DNA of 64,000 nt from Serripes groenlandicus (Eukaryota > Mollusca > Bivalvia > Cardiida > Cardiidae). Below, one piece after another: positions 55,901-64,000 of the stretch. Positions within the stretch are counted from its first letter, which is position 1; each line of letters starts with the position of its first letter. The position numbers and the translations under genes were made by a program. The notes under the pieces were generated by a model. That model ran no database searches. It worked only from the letters and a program-made list of their open reading frames with translations, and was not told the DNA's origin. The stretch is taken from the NCBI GenBank assembly GCA_031761405.1, contig JASEVX010000003.1, forward strand, positions 144,266,350-144,330,349, read 5' to 3'.

Positions 55901-57870
55901 TTTACCTGTACTACTGATCCATTTATCCCTGACACCCGTGAGTCAGTTATATCACGGCGTTTCCTGGGTACTTTACCTGTACTACTGATATAGTTATCCT
56001 GACACCCGTGAGTCAGTTATATCACGGCGTTTCCTGGGTACTTTACCTGTACTACTGATATAGTTATCCTGACACCAGTGAGTCAGTTTTATCACGGCGT
56101 TTCCTGGGTACTTTACCTGTACTACTGATATAGTTATCCTGACACCCGTGAGTCAGTTATATCACGGCGTTTCCTGGGTACTTTACCTGTACTACTGATA
56201 TAGTTATCCTGACACCCGTGAGTCAGTTATATCACGGCGTTTCCTGGGTATTTTACCTGTACTACTGATCCATTTATCCCTGACACCCGTGAGTCAAGTA
56301 TATCACGGCGTTTCCTGGGTATTTTACCTGTACTACTGATCCATTTATCCCTGACACCCGTGAGTCAAGTATATCACGGCGTTTCCTGGGTACTTTACCT
56401 GTACTACTGATCCATTTATCCCTAACACCCGTGAGTCAGTTATATCACGGCGTTTCCTGGGTACTTTACCTGTACTACTGATCCATTTATCCCTGACACC
56501 CGTGAGTCAAGTATATCACGGCGTTTCCTGGGTACTTTACCTGTACTACTGATCCATTTATCCCTGACACTCGTGAGTCAGTTATATCACGGCGTTTCCT
56601 GGGTACTTTACCTGTACTACTGATCCATTTATCCCTGACACCCGTGAGTCAAGTATATATCGGCGTTTCCTGGGTACTTTACCTGTACTACTGATCCATT
56701 TATCCCTGACACCAGTGAGTCAGTTATATCACGGCGTTTCCTGGGTACTTTACCTGTACTACTGATCCATTTATCCCTGACACCAGTGAGTCAGTTATGT
56801 CACGGCGTTTCCTAGGTACTTTACCTGTACTACTGATCCATTTATCCCTGACACCAGTGAGTCAGTTATATCACGGCGTTTCCTGGGTATTTTACCTGTA
56901 CTACTGATCCATTTATCCCTGACACCCGTGAGTCAGTTATATCACGGCGTTTCCTGGGTACTTTACCTGTACTACTGATCCATTTATCCCTGACACCCGT
57001 GAGTCAGTTATATCACGGCGTTTCCTGGGTACTTTACCTGTACTATTGATCCATTTATCCCTGACACCCGTGAGTCAAGTATATCACGGCGTTTCCTGGG
57101 TATTTTACCTGTACTACTGATCCATTTATCCCTGACACCCGTGAGTCAGTTATATCACGGCGTTTCCTGGGTACTTTACCTGTACTACTGATCCATTTAT
57201 CCCTGACACCCGTGAGTCAGTTATATCACGGCGTTTCCTGAGTACTTTACCTGTACTACTGATCCATTTATCCCTGACACCCGTGAGTCAGTTATATCAC
57301 GGCGTTTCCTGGGTACTTTACCTGTACTACTGATCCATTTATCCCTGACACCCGTGAGTCAGTTATATCACGGCGTTTCCTGGGTACTTTACCTGTACTA
57401 CTGATCCATTTACCCTGACACCAGTGACTCAGTTATATCATGGCGTTTCCTGGGTACTTTACCTGTACTACTGATCCATTTATCCCTGACACCCGTGAGT
57501 CAGTTATATCACGGCGTTTCCTGGGTACTTTACCTGTACTACTGATCCATTTATCCCTGACACCCGTGAGTCAGTTATATCACGGCGTTTCCTGGGTACT
57601 TTACCTGTACTACTGATCCAGTTATCCTGACACCCGTGAGTCAGTTATATCACGGCGTTTCCTGGGTACTTTACCTGTACTACTGATCCATTTATCCCTG
57701 ACACCCGTGAGTCAGCAGTAATGCTAACCCCCCACCCTGAGCGCAAAGAAGGGAAAGACACTACTACCCTTTTGAAAGTCTCTCGTAGCCTCGGCCGGGG
57801 ATCGAACCCGCGACTTCCCGCACCCGAGGCGGACGCACTACCATTACACCACCGAGGCAGTGACTAAACA
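46905..57870 (-). mobile_element. Single tRNA-derived SINE expanded to about 11 kb by an internal tandem array
   Basis: The head lies at 57790-57858 (minus strand: GCCTCGG...TGGTGTAATGGTAGTGCG...GGGTTCGATCCCCGG CCGAGGC, with a 7-bp acceptor stem and a loop CTCGGGT, i.e. a tRNA-Pro(CGG)-like head). The body follows at 57716-57789 (GGGTTAGCATTACTGCTGA). The 3' end with a (CAAA)n tail is at 46905-46954 (plus strand GTTTGTTTGTTTGAATAGTG). Between body and tail the normal single segment is replaced by the 71-bp array. AACAGG occurs just outside both ends (46894-46914 and 57876-57881), a weak target-duplication candidate. Order and orientation agree with the compact SINE at 30058-30304. Confidence 0.85.
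46955..57715. repeat. 71-bp tandem array, about 150 units
   Basis: Unit GTGAGTCAGTTATATCACGG + CGTTTCCTGGGTACTTTACC + TGTACTACTGATCCATTTAT + CCCTGACACCC. Length 71, or 70 when one C is lost from ATCCCTG or in the GATATAGTTATCCTG variant. Recurrent variants: CACCAG/CACCCG/CACTCG before TGAG; CAAGTATATC for CAGTTATATC; CCTAGGTAC; GGTATTTTAC. Total 10.76 kb. No frame is open across units. Confidence 0.98.
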
Positions 57871-58064
57871 GGTAATGTGAACCTACACTGTTTATAAATA
57901 CCACCGTGTACCTTTTATAATGTTTTGGCTAAATATTCGTTTCAATTACATAGTTATGGCAAAAACAAAACTCAAGTATAAAACTCAAGGAAAAACAGTT
58001 AACTTTCTTGGAATGTAAGACAAGTACTACTTTCAGATTGATACTTTTTCTCATTTCATATATA

Positions 58065-58245
58065 TGAGCCGTTCCACGAGGAAACCAACATTGTGGAATC
58101 TGCGTAACGTATATATTCAGATCACTATGCGCAATCCGCGCAGGCTTAATCCGGGCCGACACATTCCGTCTCGGGAGGATGTAGGTATAGAGTTATTATT
58201 CCTGAAGCAGAAAATCCACGGGAGTCGAAAAGTGTCTGCGATAAA
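58065..58245. repeat. TIR element E, copy 3 (truncated)
   Basis: TGAGCCGTTCCACGAGGAAA, TCTGCGTAACGTATATATTC, CAATCCGCGCAGGCTTAATCC and CGGGAGTCGAAAAGTGTCTGC; the right third is missing. Confidence 0.65.
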
Positions 58246-58282
58246 AATATCAAACTGAAAGTAATACTAATGTGGGTGAGGA

Positions 58283-58397
58283 TATTATATAGGACACAGG
58301 TGCCAGTCTCGTTTAAAAATCTAAACATAGCATTTGACTATATATTGACAAATGATATTTTTAGATTTTAAACGAGACTGGCACCTGTAATATAGGA
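58283..58397. repeat. Short foldback
   Basis: ACAGGTGCCAGTCTCGTTTA and TAAACGAGACTGGCACCTGT, with TATATAGG/CTATATTA outside, around a 40-bp AT-rich loop. Arms about 40 bp. A small MITE-like inverted repeat. Confidence 0.8.
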
Positions 58398-58653
58398 TTA
58401 TCAGTTTGTTTTTGACGATTCGTGAAAGCAATGTATGTACATTTGGCCAACTTGTTCCATGACTATCATATATCGACTTTGTCGCAGCTGCACACACTTG
58501 TGCGTATTCGCCTATACAATAGTATGTGGGCAGAATGCGCTTTCTAAGTTCAGTAAAAGGGTCATCGTTGTCGCTTGAAATATATGACTTGTGACGCATC
58601 TGTAGAAAACGCTCATTGAAAAAATACATTTCCCGTTTTAATCCCGCTTTCAT
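58321..58653 (-). CDS. Possible small hypothetical ORF (110 codons)
   Basis: An ATG-started frame with a fairly protein-like first 80 residues (MKAGLKREMYFFNERFLQMR..., DPFTELRKRILPTYYCIGEY, SHGTSWPNV); the last 30 residues run into the foldback at 58283-58397 and look non-coding. I recognise no domain. It could be an old exon or part of a retroelement. No upstream regulatory or splice evidence was found. Confidence 0.2.
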   Translation of the reverse strand: MKAGLKREMYFFNERFLQMRHKSYISSDNDDPFTELRKRILPTYYCIGEYAQVCAAATKSIYDSHGTSWPNVHTLLSRIVKNKLIILYYRCQSRLKSKNIICQYIVKCYV

Positions 58654-58798
58654 TTACTATTACAATTGAGATATACGGGAAAGCGCGAGTTTGAATTAAA
58701 ATTTGCCTTTTAGCTCAAGTGGAAAGAAGTTTTATATTTCAGAACTCGAACATAGACCATTAAAGGTAGAAGGACTACGAGACTGTTTGTACTCTTAA

Positions 58799-58990
58799 CC
58801 CTTTCCCTCATATAGACGCTTTCTGACGCCTCTGCAGCAGACGGCTTTTTGAAAACATAGTGACAAAAGAAGAAATTGCTCAAAACGATATATGTCATAG
58901 GTTATCCATTCAATTGTGGAGATTTTCTATGTTTTGACAAAATATGTTCAAACTTTCGTCTGCTGCAGAATTGTCGTATGAGGGAAAGGG
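58799..58990 (-). mobile_element. TTAA-flanked MITE with half of the central hairpin deleted
   Basis: TTAA at 58795-58798 and 58991-58994; ends CCCTTTCCCTCATATAGACG and GTCGTATGAGGGAAAGGG. 192 bp; GAAATTGCTCAAAACGA is followed directly by TATATGTCATAGG, so the right arm of the hairpin is gone. Confidence 0.88.
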
Positions 58991-58994
58991 TTAA

Positions 58995-59675
58995 CCGAGA
59001 TGTGTCCTTGAATCTTTTTGCAAGGGAAATAAGAAATGATACATTGACCCCACGTTCAAGTTGATTTACTTCCCTTGGTTTCTATACACTGGAGTTGTGT
59101 AGAAACCGCCTCTTAATAGGCATATTATTTTATTTTAATATTCACTTTTCCCTTAGCATTATACTGGTATTTTACAAACGGTATATATCGCCAAGGTAAT
59201 ACTGCGGTGTACACTTCTGAATAGTTATAATTTCAAAAGAAATAAAATGGTACTTTCAATCCAGCTTGTTTACAAGCAACGGCTGGTCTTCCAACAATTG
59301 GAAGTTGATTATTTTTAAAAGTCGACTTGTTTAAAAATGTCTTGATACAAGCTTACACATATTTACGTAGTTTAATGAAAAGTTCCCTTGTGAGGTTTGG
59401 GGTATACATATTTGAAAGCAGATTGTTCTTTATCAGCTGTTTGATTGATTCTTTGGAATTTAAGATAATTTAATTTTCAACGATATTTAAGTAATATAAC
59501 AGCGACAAGTTCACATAACTGCGTGTTTCTCGGTTACACACAATGTCGAATAAATGGTCAAGTCGGGATTCGACACAGCATTATTTTATTTTATTTTTTA
59601 ACGATATTTCAATTATTGTCTGCTGATGAGGCGGAAATCGTTTTCATCAATACAAGGAGATTCACTTATGGTTGA
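58995..59675. other. Mostly unassigned
   Basis: A diverged SINE-like body (GATATTTAAGTAATATAACAGCGACAAGTTCACATAACTG) is visible at about 59480-59580. No gene. Confidence 0.4.
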
Positions 59676-59855
59676 GTAGTGAGTTTCGAGTTAGAAAAGT
59701 GAGTTTCGAGTTTGAAAACGTGAGTTTCGAGTTAGAAAAGTGAGTTTCGAGTTAGAAAAGTGAGTTTCGAGTTAGAAAAGTGAGTTTCGAGTTAGAAAAA
59801 GTAAGTTTCTAGTTAAAAAAATGAGTTTCGAGTTAAAAAAGTGAGTTTCGAGTAA
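59676..59855 (+). repeat. 20-21-bp tandem array, left arm
   Basis: GAGTTTCGAGTTAGAAAAGT repeated about nine times with single-base length changes. Confidence 0.95.
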
Positions 59856-60214
59856 GATACTCTGGTGGATTGTTATCAACGTCGAACATGACCTGTTTTT
59901 ATGGTATTAAACATTGGCACCAAAAGCTACTTAAACAGTTAACCCCCCCTTCAAGAGTTTTATATGTCCGGACACATTATTTTTTGGTACCAAAAACTGT
60001 TTAATGGAACTCATTCATGGATTGTTAGTTGCACCTTTTAAGATTATTTTACTTTATATTCCAAAAACGTTTTATTCTATTAGAGTATCCCGTACGGCGT
60101 ACGCGCATAATGGTAGCTACGTTCAAATCCCGCTCGCACCAGAATATATTTTTACTGTTTTTGTTGTTTTTCCGTAAAAATTTGGCATCAAAGAGTAAGA
60201 TAAGATAATTATAA

Positions 60215-60605
60215 AACAAGAGCGCCGCGGAGCGAACGCCAACGCTTGTCTGTTTTTTCAAAGTCGATAATGGGCCATATCTTAATACATATTAAATCTT
60301 TAGTGATGTCCATTGCTATACATGTATGTATCGTCTATGGCAATGTGTGTATCAAGTTTAACTTGAATATCTTCTAGTTATATCTAGAGTAATGCTCCTT
60401 GCTATACATGTGCATATTGTCTCTGGCAATGTATGTACCAAGTTTCATTTGATTATCTCGAACAGTTTTTGAGTGATGGACCAAGGTTAAAGTTTTTGCA
60501 GTTTTTGCAATTTTTTGCACGACGACTCCAAAGACGAGCGCGCCGACGACAACGACGACGCCAAGGCTATGACAATAGCTCGACTTTTTTTCTTCGGAAA
60601 CAGAC
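60215..60605 (+). mobile_element. Dispersed element D, near-complete copy
   Basis: Begins AACAAGAGCGCCGCGGAGCG, contains two units of 'ATACATGTRYRTATYGTCTMTGGCAATGTRTGTAYCAAGTTT' type, then GGACCAAGGTTAAAGTTTTTG, an ACGACGAC-rich tract and a terminal CTATGACAATAGCTCGAC hairpin. Bivalve-type non-autonomous repeat. No gene. Confidence 0.65.
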
Positions 60606-60986
60606 GCGCTAATAAGTGTTTCAGGTGCATTTTCAGTAACTGTGGGGCCAATCCAGGACGAGTCACTTTAAATCCGTTGTTTTGTCAAATTCTATATTGA
60701 AAAAGGGACCGTTCCGTCATAAATTGGTAGTTTGTTACCAAAGTCCAACTGTATTTTATGGTAACAATAAGATAGAGTTATCGCACGGACAACAATTTCC
60801 AACTGACATAATGACATATACCGACCGACATGCTCATCTACATACTTTGTTGTGTGGGGGTATACAACTGCCAAAACAACGATGTTAGTCAATATGTCAG
60901 GTTTACGTAATTATAGTTTGACATTTCTTTAAAGTATAAAACTGCGCCTTTGTTGTGTAGTCTTGCTGTGTTTGCCGTTGTCTCAG

Positions 60987-61276
60987 GCTTTTCAAAAAGG
61001 TCAAGTGTGACATTTAGAAAATTCAGATTTGGAAAGTACATGTACAGAATATTTTCAAACATCAAGGTGTCATATATTGGCGTCTATGTCAAATGCGGAC
61101 AAACCGACTCGTATATGCGGGAGGTTACTAAGTATAATATAAATAGACTTGACACGATAAACTCTACTAATCACATTATAACGGAACATTTGGAATGTTT
61201 TCGAGAAAATCCTTCGATAAGTTTAATACACTTTATCAAATGTCATGGCTGTACTGTTAGATACAGGAAGGTATAA
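60987..61276 (+). CDS. Candidate terminal exon of an unknown gene
   Basis: A frame open for about 95 codons follows a fair acceptor (TGTTTGCCGTTGTCTCAG) and ends in TAA at 61274-61276. An AATAAA polyadenylation signal follows at about 61445. The peptide has scattered cysteines and ends HFIKCHGCTVRYRKV. I do not recognise a domain. No matching upstream exon was found, so it may be part of a retroelement or spurious. Confidence 0.25.
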
Positions 61277-61700
61277 CATGACCCATGTGGCTATATTTAC
61301 AGCAGTTGATAATTGTTTGTCCATTTATACCATCTGATACACCAGTTTCTTGTGCTGTTATGATAACTCAATTCAGTCGGGAGTTATTTTGTCTATTTAA
61401 CACCGTTGCATTCGAAATTACTTTTTAAGTCTTGGAAAATGTTGAAATAAACATTCTTTTCTTTTTAGAGCCATGTCAGATGGTCTGTTTATTAATCAGA
61501 ATGTGAACATTGCATAACATATTAAAACGTATGTGTACATTTAAAAAACATAGAAACATTTTAAATAATTGTTAGCAATCTGCTTTATCGCTTTAAATTT
61601 AGTTTTCCTTCAATTCAATTCAATACAAAATCAAATAAAACTCTTTATTTCCTCCTATTACACAACCTATAATATGATACGTTTGGAAGAAAATACATAC

Positions 61701-61745
61701 AAACACACGCACACACACACACGCACACACGCACACACGCACATG
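61701..61745. repeat. CA-rich microsatellite
   Basis: Compound (CA)n with CG interruptions: ACACACGCACACACACACACGC. Confidence 0.9.
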
Positions 61746-62138
61746 TTCATAAACATTATATTTACAAGCATATATGAATAAAAAGTGACAATTTAAATAA
61801 ATGGTACATACAGTTTGGACCGATACGTTTGTATACAACATTAATGTACACCGTGTTAAAAGCATGGATACGAGTTTGTTGAGGATGACTCTATAGTGAT
61901 GTAAATTACAGTTTTGCAATAAAGCCATAATTAAAATTTAACGAGTAAAATGTCATAAATACCTTGTTGAAAACAAGTATTTAAATTGTACACATTATAA
62001 TCCAGTGATACTTGTATACACAGTCTCTCACATTATGCCTGAAATTTCATCAAATCTGATGAACAAGAAACAGTTAGAATTTAAGCCATTAAGTCTCTTA
62101 ATGTTCCTGCTCTTGGAGATAACTTGAATTTGTGTTAA

Positions 62139-62336
62139 CTCTTTCCCACATGCAGATGCCTTCCGACGCCTCTGCGGCATACAACTCTTCCAATTGTTGT
62201 GGCAAAAGGAGAATTCGCTTAACAAGAGCAATTTCTCGTTTTTCCATAAGGTTTTCAACTCTTTTCAATAACTAAACTTTCCCTTATAAAAGTTTTCAAA
62301 GTCGTCTGCTGCAGACTTGTTATATGTTTGAAAGGT
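62139..62336 (-). mobile_element. TTAA-flanked MITE (198 bp)
   Basis: TTAA at 62135-62138 and 62337-62340; ends CTCTTTCCCACATGCAGATG and TTATATGTTTGAAAGGT; hairpin GAATTCGCTTAACAAGAGCAATTTC, partly decayed. Sits inside the proposed FB-like element. Confidence 0.8.
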
Positions 62337-62490
62337 TTAAGAAATTTATTCATACTTGTGTGTTTGTTCTACTCTCAAGTAAGAAGGAAGTGATAACATA
62401 TAAAGATGTGAAGTTACGTTCTTATATCAGACCAAATGTTATATTTAATAAGAAAATACATGACATAATATTTGTCATGTTTTAAATTTT

Positions 62491-62845
62491 CTTACTCGAA
62501 ACTCACTTTTTCTAACTCGAAACTCACTTTTTCTAACTCGAAACTCACTTTTACTAACTCGAAACTCACTTTTTCTAACTCGAAACTCACTTTTTACAAC
62601 TCGATACTCACTTTTTACAACTCGATACTCACTTTTTTTAACTCGAAACTCACTTCTTACAACTCGAAACTCGCTTTTCTAACTCGAAACTCACTTTTAC
62701 TAACTCGAAACTCACTTTTACTAACTCGAAACTCACTTTTTCTAACTCGAAACTCACTTTTTACAACTCGATACTCACTTTTTTTAACTCGAAACTCACT
62801 TCTTACAACTCGAAACTCGCTTTTCTAACTCGAAACTCACTACTA
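62491..62845 (-). repeat. 20-21-bp tandem array, right arm (inverse of 59676-59855)
   Basis: AACTCGAAACTCACTTTTTC repeated about 16 times. A block of about seven units (with ACAACTCGATACTCAC variants) is itself duplicated about 147 bp apart. The phrase happens to read SKLTFSN heptads in one frame, which is a by-product. Confidence 0.95.
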
Positions 62846-63270
62846 GAAAGAAAGAAATCCTCCAATACAAGGCATAGATGGAATGTTGTTTGTCTGTGTT
62901 CATGATTCGGAAAAATATTAGATGAATTAAATGTTAATACATGAATGGACTGCATCAAAATTATTCTTGAACATATTCCCTGGATATAAACACGGAGTTT
63001 CATGAGTGCAGTTTTACCAACACAATCAAAGTCATTCGATACAGACGACATCACTCCTTTCGCAACAGTCGTAATTTAAAAAAAAAATGTGGATAGAACT
63101 CATAACCAGCAGTGCTCCGTTATCCACAATATTTCAACCCTGCATCAAAGTTATACTTCCCATTTTCCGTATATTACATACTATAGTGTTTTTAAAGGTA
63201 GACAGAAAACATATGGAGTAAATTGTCAAGATCGAGACGTTATGCTTTCTGATGCATATGAAGCAGACGA
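62846..63270. other. No recognisable feature
   Basis: Unique-looking AT-rich DNA; only GATGCATATGAAGCAGACGAC at 63251 resembles a MITE fragment. Confidence 0.4.
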
Positions 63271-63277
63271 CTTTTAT

Positions 63278-63497
63278 CCCTTTCCCTCATATAGACGCTT
63301 TCTGACGCCACTGCAGCAGACGGCTATTTGAAAACATAGTGACAAAAGAAGAAATTCCACAAAACGTGCAATTTCTCCTTTTGCCACAATGTTTTCCACT
63401 TTTAGTCATAAGTTATCCATTCAATTAGAGATTTTCTACTTCTTTACAAAATATGTTCAATGTCGTCTGCTGCAGAATTGTCGTATGAGGGAACTGG
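63278..63497 (-). mobile_element. Nearly complete TTAA-type MITE (220 bp)
   Basis: Right TTAA at 63498-63501, left TTAT; ends CCCTTTCCCTCATATAGACG and GTCGTATGAGGGAACTGG. Hairpin AGAAATTCCACAAAACGTGCAATTTC with one arm mutation. Confidence 0.88.
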
Positions 63498-63606
63498 TTA
63501 ACCGATTCCAACTTATAGACGCATTCTGACGCATATGAAGTAGACGGATTTTAACCGCTTGGCACTTAAACGACTTTTGAAATAATAATGAGCAAGTTCA
63601 CCATGT

Positions 63607-63994
63607 TACGGTGTACCGTTAGGGCCATCGTGCTATCGCGCATACGCGATGCCACGATAGCACGATGACACGATGGTGATGACACGATGACACGATGACA
63701 CGATGATGATGGTACGATGACACGATGGTGATGGCACGATGGCACGATGACGATGACGCGATGTAATATCGCGTCATCGTCATCGTGCCATCGTAGCATC
63801 GCTCCATCACCATCGTGTCATCGTGTCATCGCGTCATCGTCATCGTGCTATCGTGTCATCACCATCGTGTCATCGTACTATCACCATCGTGTCATCGTGT
63901 CATCGTGTCATCACCATCGTGTCATCGTGCTATCGTGGCATCGCTTGTGTTTGTTGACAGCGCGATAGCACGATGGCCCTAACGGTACACCGTA
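63607..63994. mobile_element. Fully palindromic foldback element made of ACGATG repeats
   Basis: The left end TACGGTGTACCGTTAGGGCC + ATCGTGCTATCGCG mirrors the right end CGCGATAGCACGATGGCCCT + AACGGTACACCGTA. Left interior (ACACGATG)n and (ATGGTG)n, right interior (CATCGTGT)n, centre GCGATGTAATATCGC near 63765. Flanked by CCATGT at 63601-63606 and 63995-64000 (the window edge), so the duplication may be longer than 6 bp. No protein. Confidence 0.85.
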
Positions 63995-64000
63995 CCATGT

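Larger units (their letters stand above)
59676..62845. mobile_element. Candidate foldback (FB-like) transposon with tandem-repeat inverted ends
   Basis: The left end (59676-59855) is about 9 units of GTGAGTTTCGAGTTAGAAAA (20-21 bp). The right end (62491-62845) is about 16 units of the exact inverse, AACTCGAAACTCACTTTTTC. Inner boundaries mirror (GTGAGTTTCGAGTAAG / CTTACTCGAAACTCAC) and so do the outer ones (GTAGTGAGTTTCGAG / CTCGAAACTCACTAC). CAATACAAGG occurs outside both ends (about 59649 and 62863). The middle holds element D, a possible coding exon with a polyadenylation signal, and a CA microsatellite. No transposase was recognised. Confidence 0.5.

Noticed and set aside
46955..57715. 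CRISPR-like regular repetition
   Set aside because: Units abut directly with no unique spacers, the context is an animal SINE, and no cas genes are present.
57790..57858. Genuine tRNA-Pro gene
   Set aside because: One T-stem mismatch, no terminator after the head, and a SINE body directly attached: it is a SINE head.
46885..57890. Firm target-site duplication of the expanded SINE (AACAGG)
   Set aside because: Six matching bases near, not exactly at, both ends are too weak; mentioned only as a candidate.
62472..62828. Heptad-repeat protein (SKLTFSN)n
   Set aside because: It is produced by the 21-bp tandem array; the opposite array at 59676 has 20-bp units that break frame.
1..64000. A bacterial-type defence, secretion or biosynthetic system
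   Set aside because: No operon-like gene clusters exist; the window is intronic and repeat DNA of an animal.

Overview
The window looks like a marine bivalve mollusc genome. It is AT-rich and has one intron-split animal gene, molluscan-type tRNA-derived SINEs, pearl-like elements (tandem core of about 160 bp, ACGG/ACTG microsatellite, terminal hairpin), and hundreds of dispersed inverted-repeat fragments. No bacterial gene organisation is present.

The only gene I can support firmly is the 5' part of a LIV-1-subfamily ZIP zinc transporter (SLC39A6/SLC39A10-like) on the minus strand. Five coding exons (14805-13744, 12152-11930, 10951-10782, 9407-9243, 8166-8043) join in phase into 581 residues: signal peptide, a very His/Asp-rich ectodomain, a furin-like RKRR site, the CPAL region, transmembrane helices I-III, and the start of the cytoplasmic loop. 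The catalytic helices IV-V are not in the window and must lie past base 1. A non-coding first exon and promoter are proposed near 23.3-23.4 kb.

The rest is almost entirely repeats. 1-8 kb (intron 5): two near-identical 1.1 kb elements, one nested in a pearl-like element whose empty site survives beside it. 8-17 kb: ZIP exons, with introns packed with a roughly 221-bp palindromic MITE bounded by TTAA (piggyBac type). 17.4-20.6 kb: two pearl-like elements with 156-bp cores, then 80-bp and 196-bp tandem repeats. 20.8-24.5 kb: foldbacks, a SINE inside a MITE, a perfect 73-bp-arm palindrome, a 165-bp solo LTR, and a TIR element. 25.7-30 kb: a dead mariner, a TA-flanked MITE, and two dead LINE fragments around a 200-N gap. 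30-41 kb: a SINE whose tRNA head has become a satellite, 46-bp and 49-bp arrays, and a 2-kb tandem segmental duplication with reciprocal MITE insertions. 42.4-45.0 kb: a 2.6-kb TIR element without a transposase.

46.9-57.9 kb is the most striking part: a single tRNA-derived SINE in which one 71-bp internal segment has expanded to about 150 tandem units (10.8 kb) with higher-order structure. 58-64 kb: small foldbacks, a possible foldback transposon with tandem-repeat inverted ends (59.7-62.8 kb), and a wholly palindromic ACGATG element that ends at the window edge.

No bacterial-type system, CRISPR array or rRNA is present. The interest lies in transposon and satellite biology and in the heavy MITE load inside a zinc transporter gene. 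All coordinates and identities were read by eye; no search or alignment was run.
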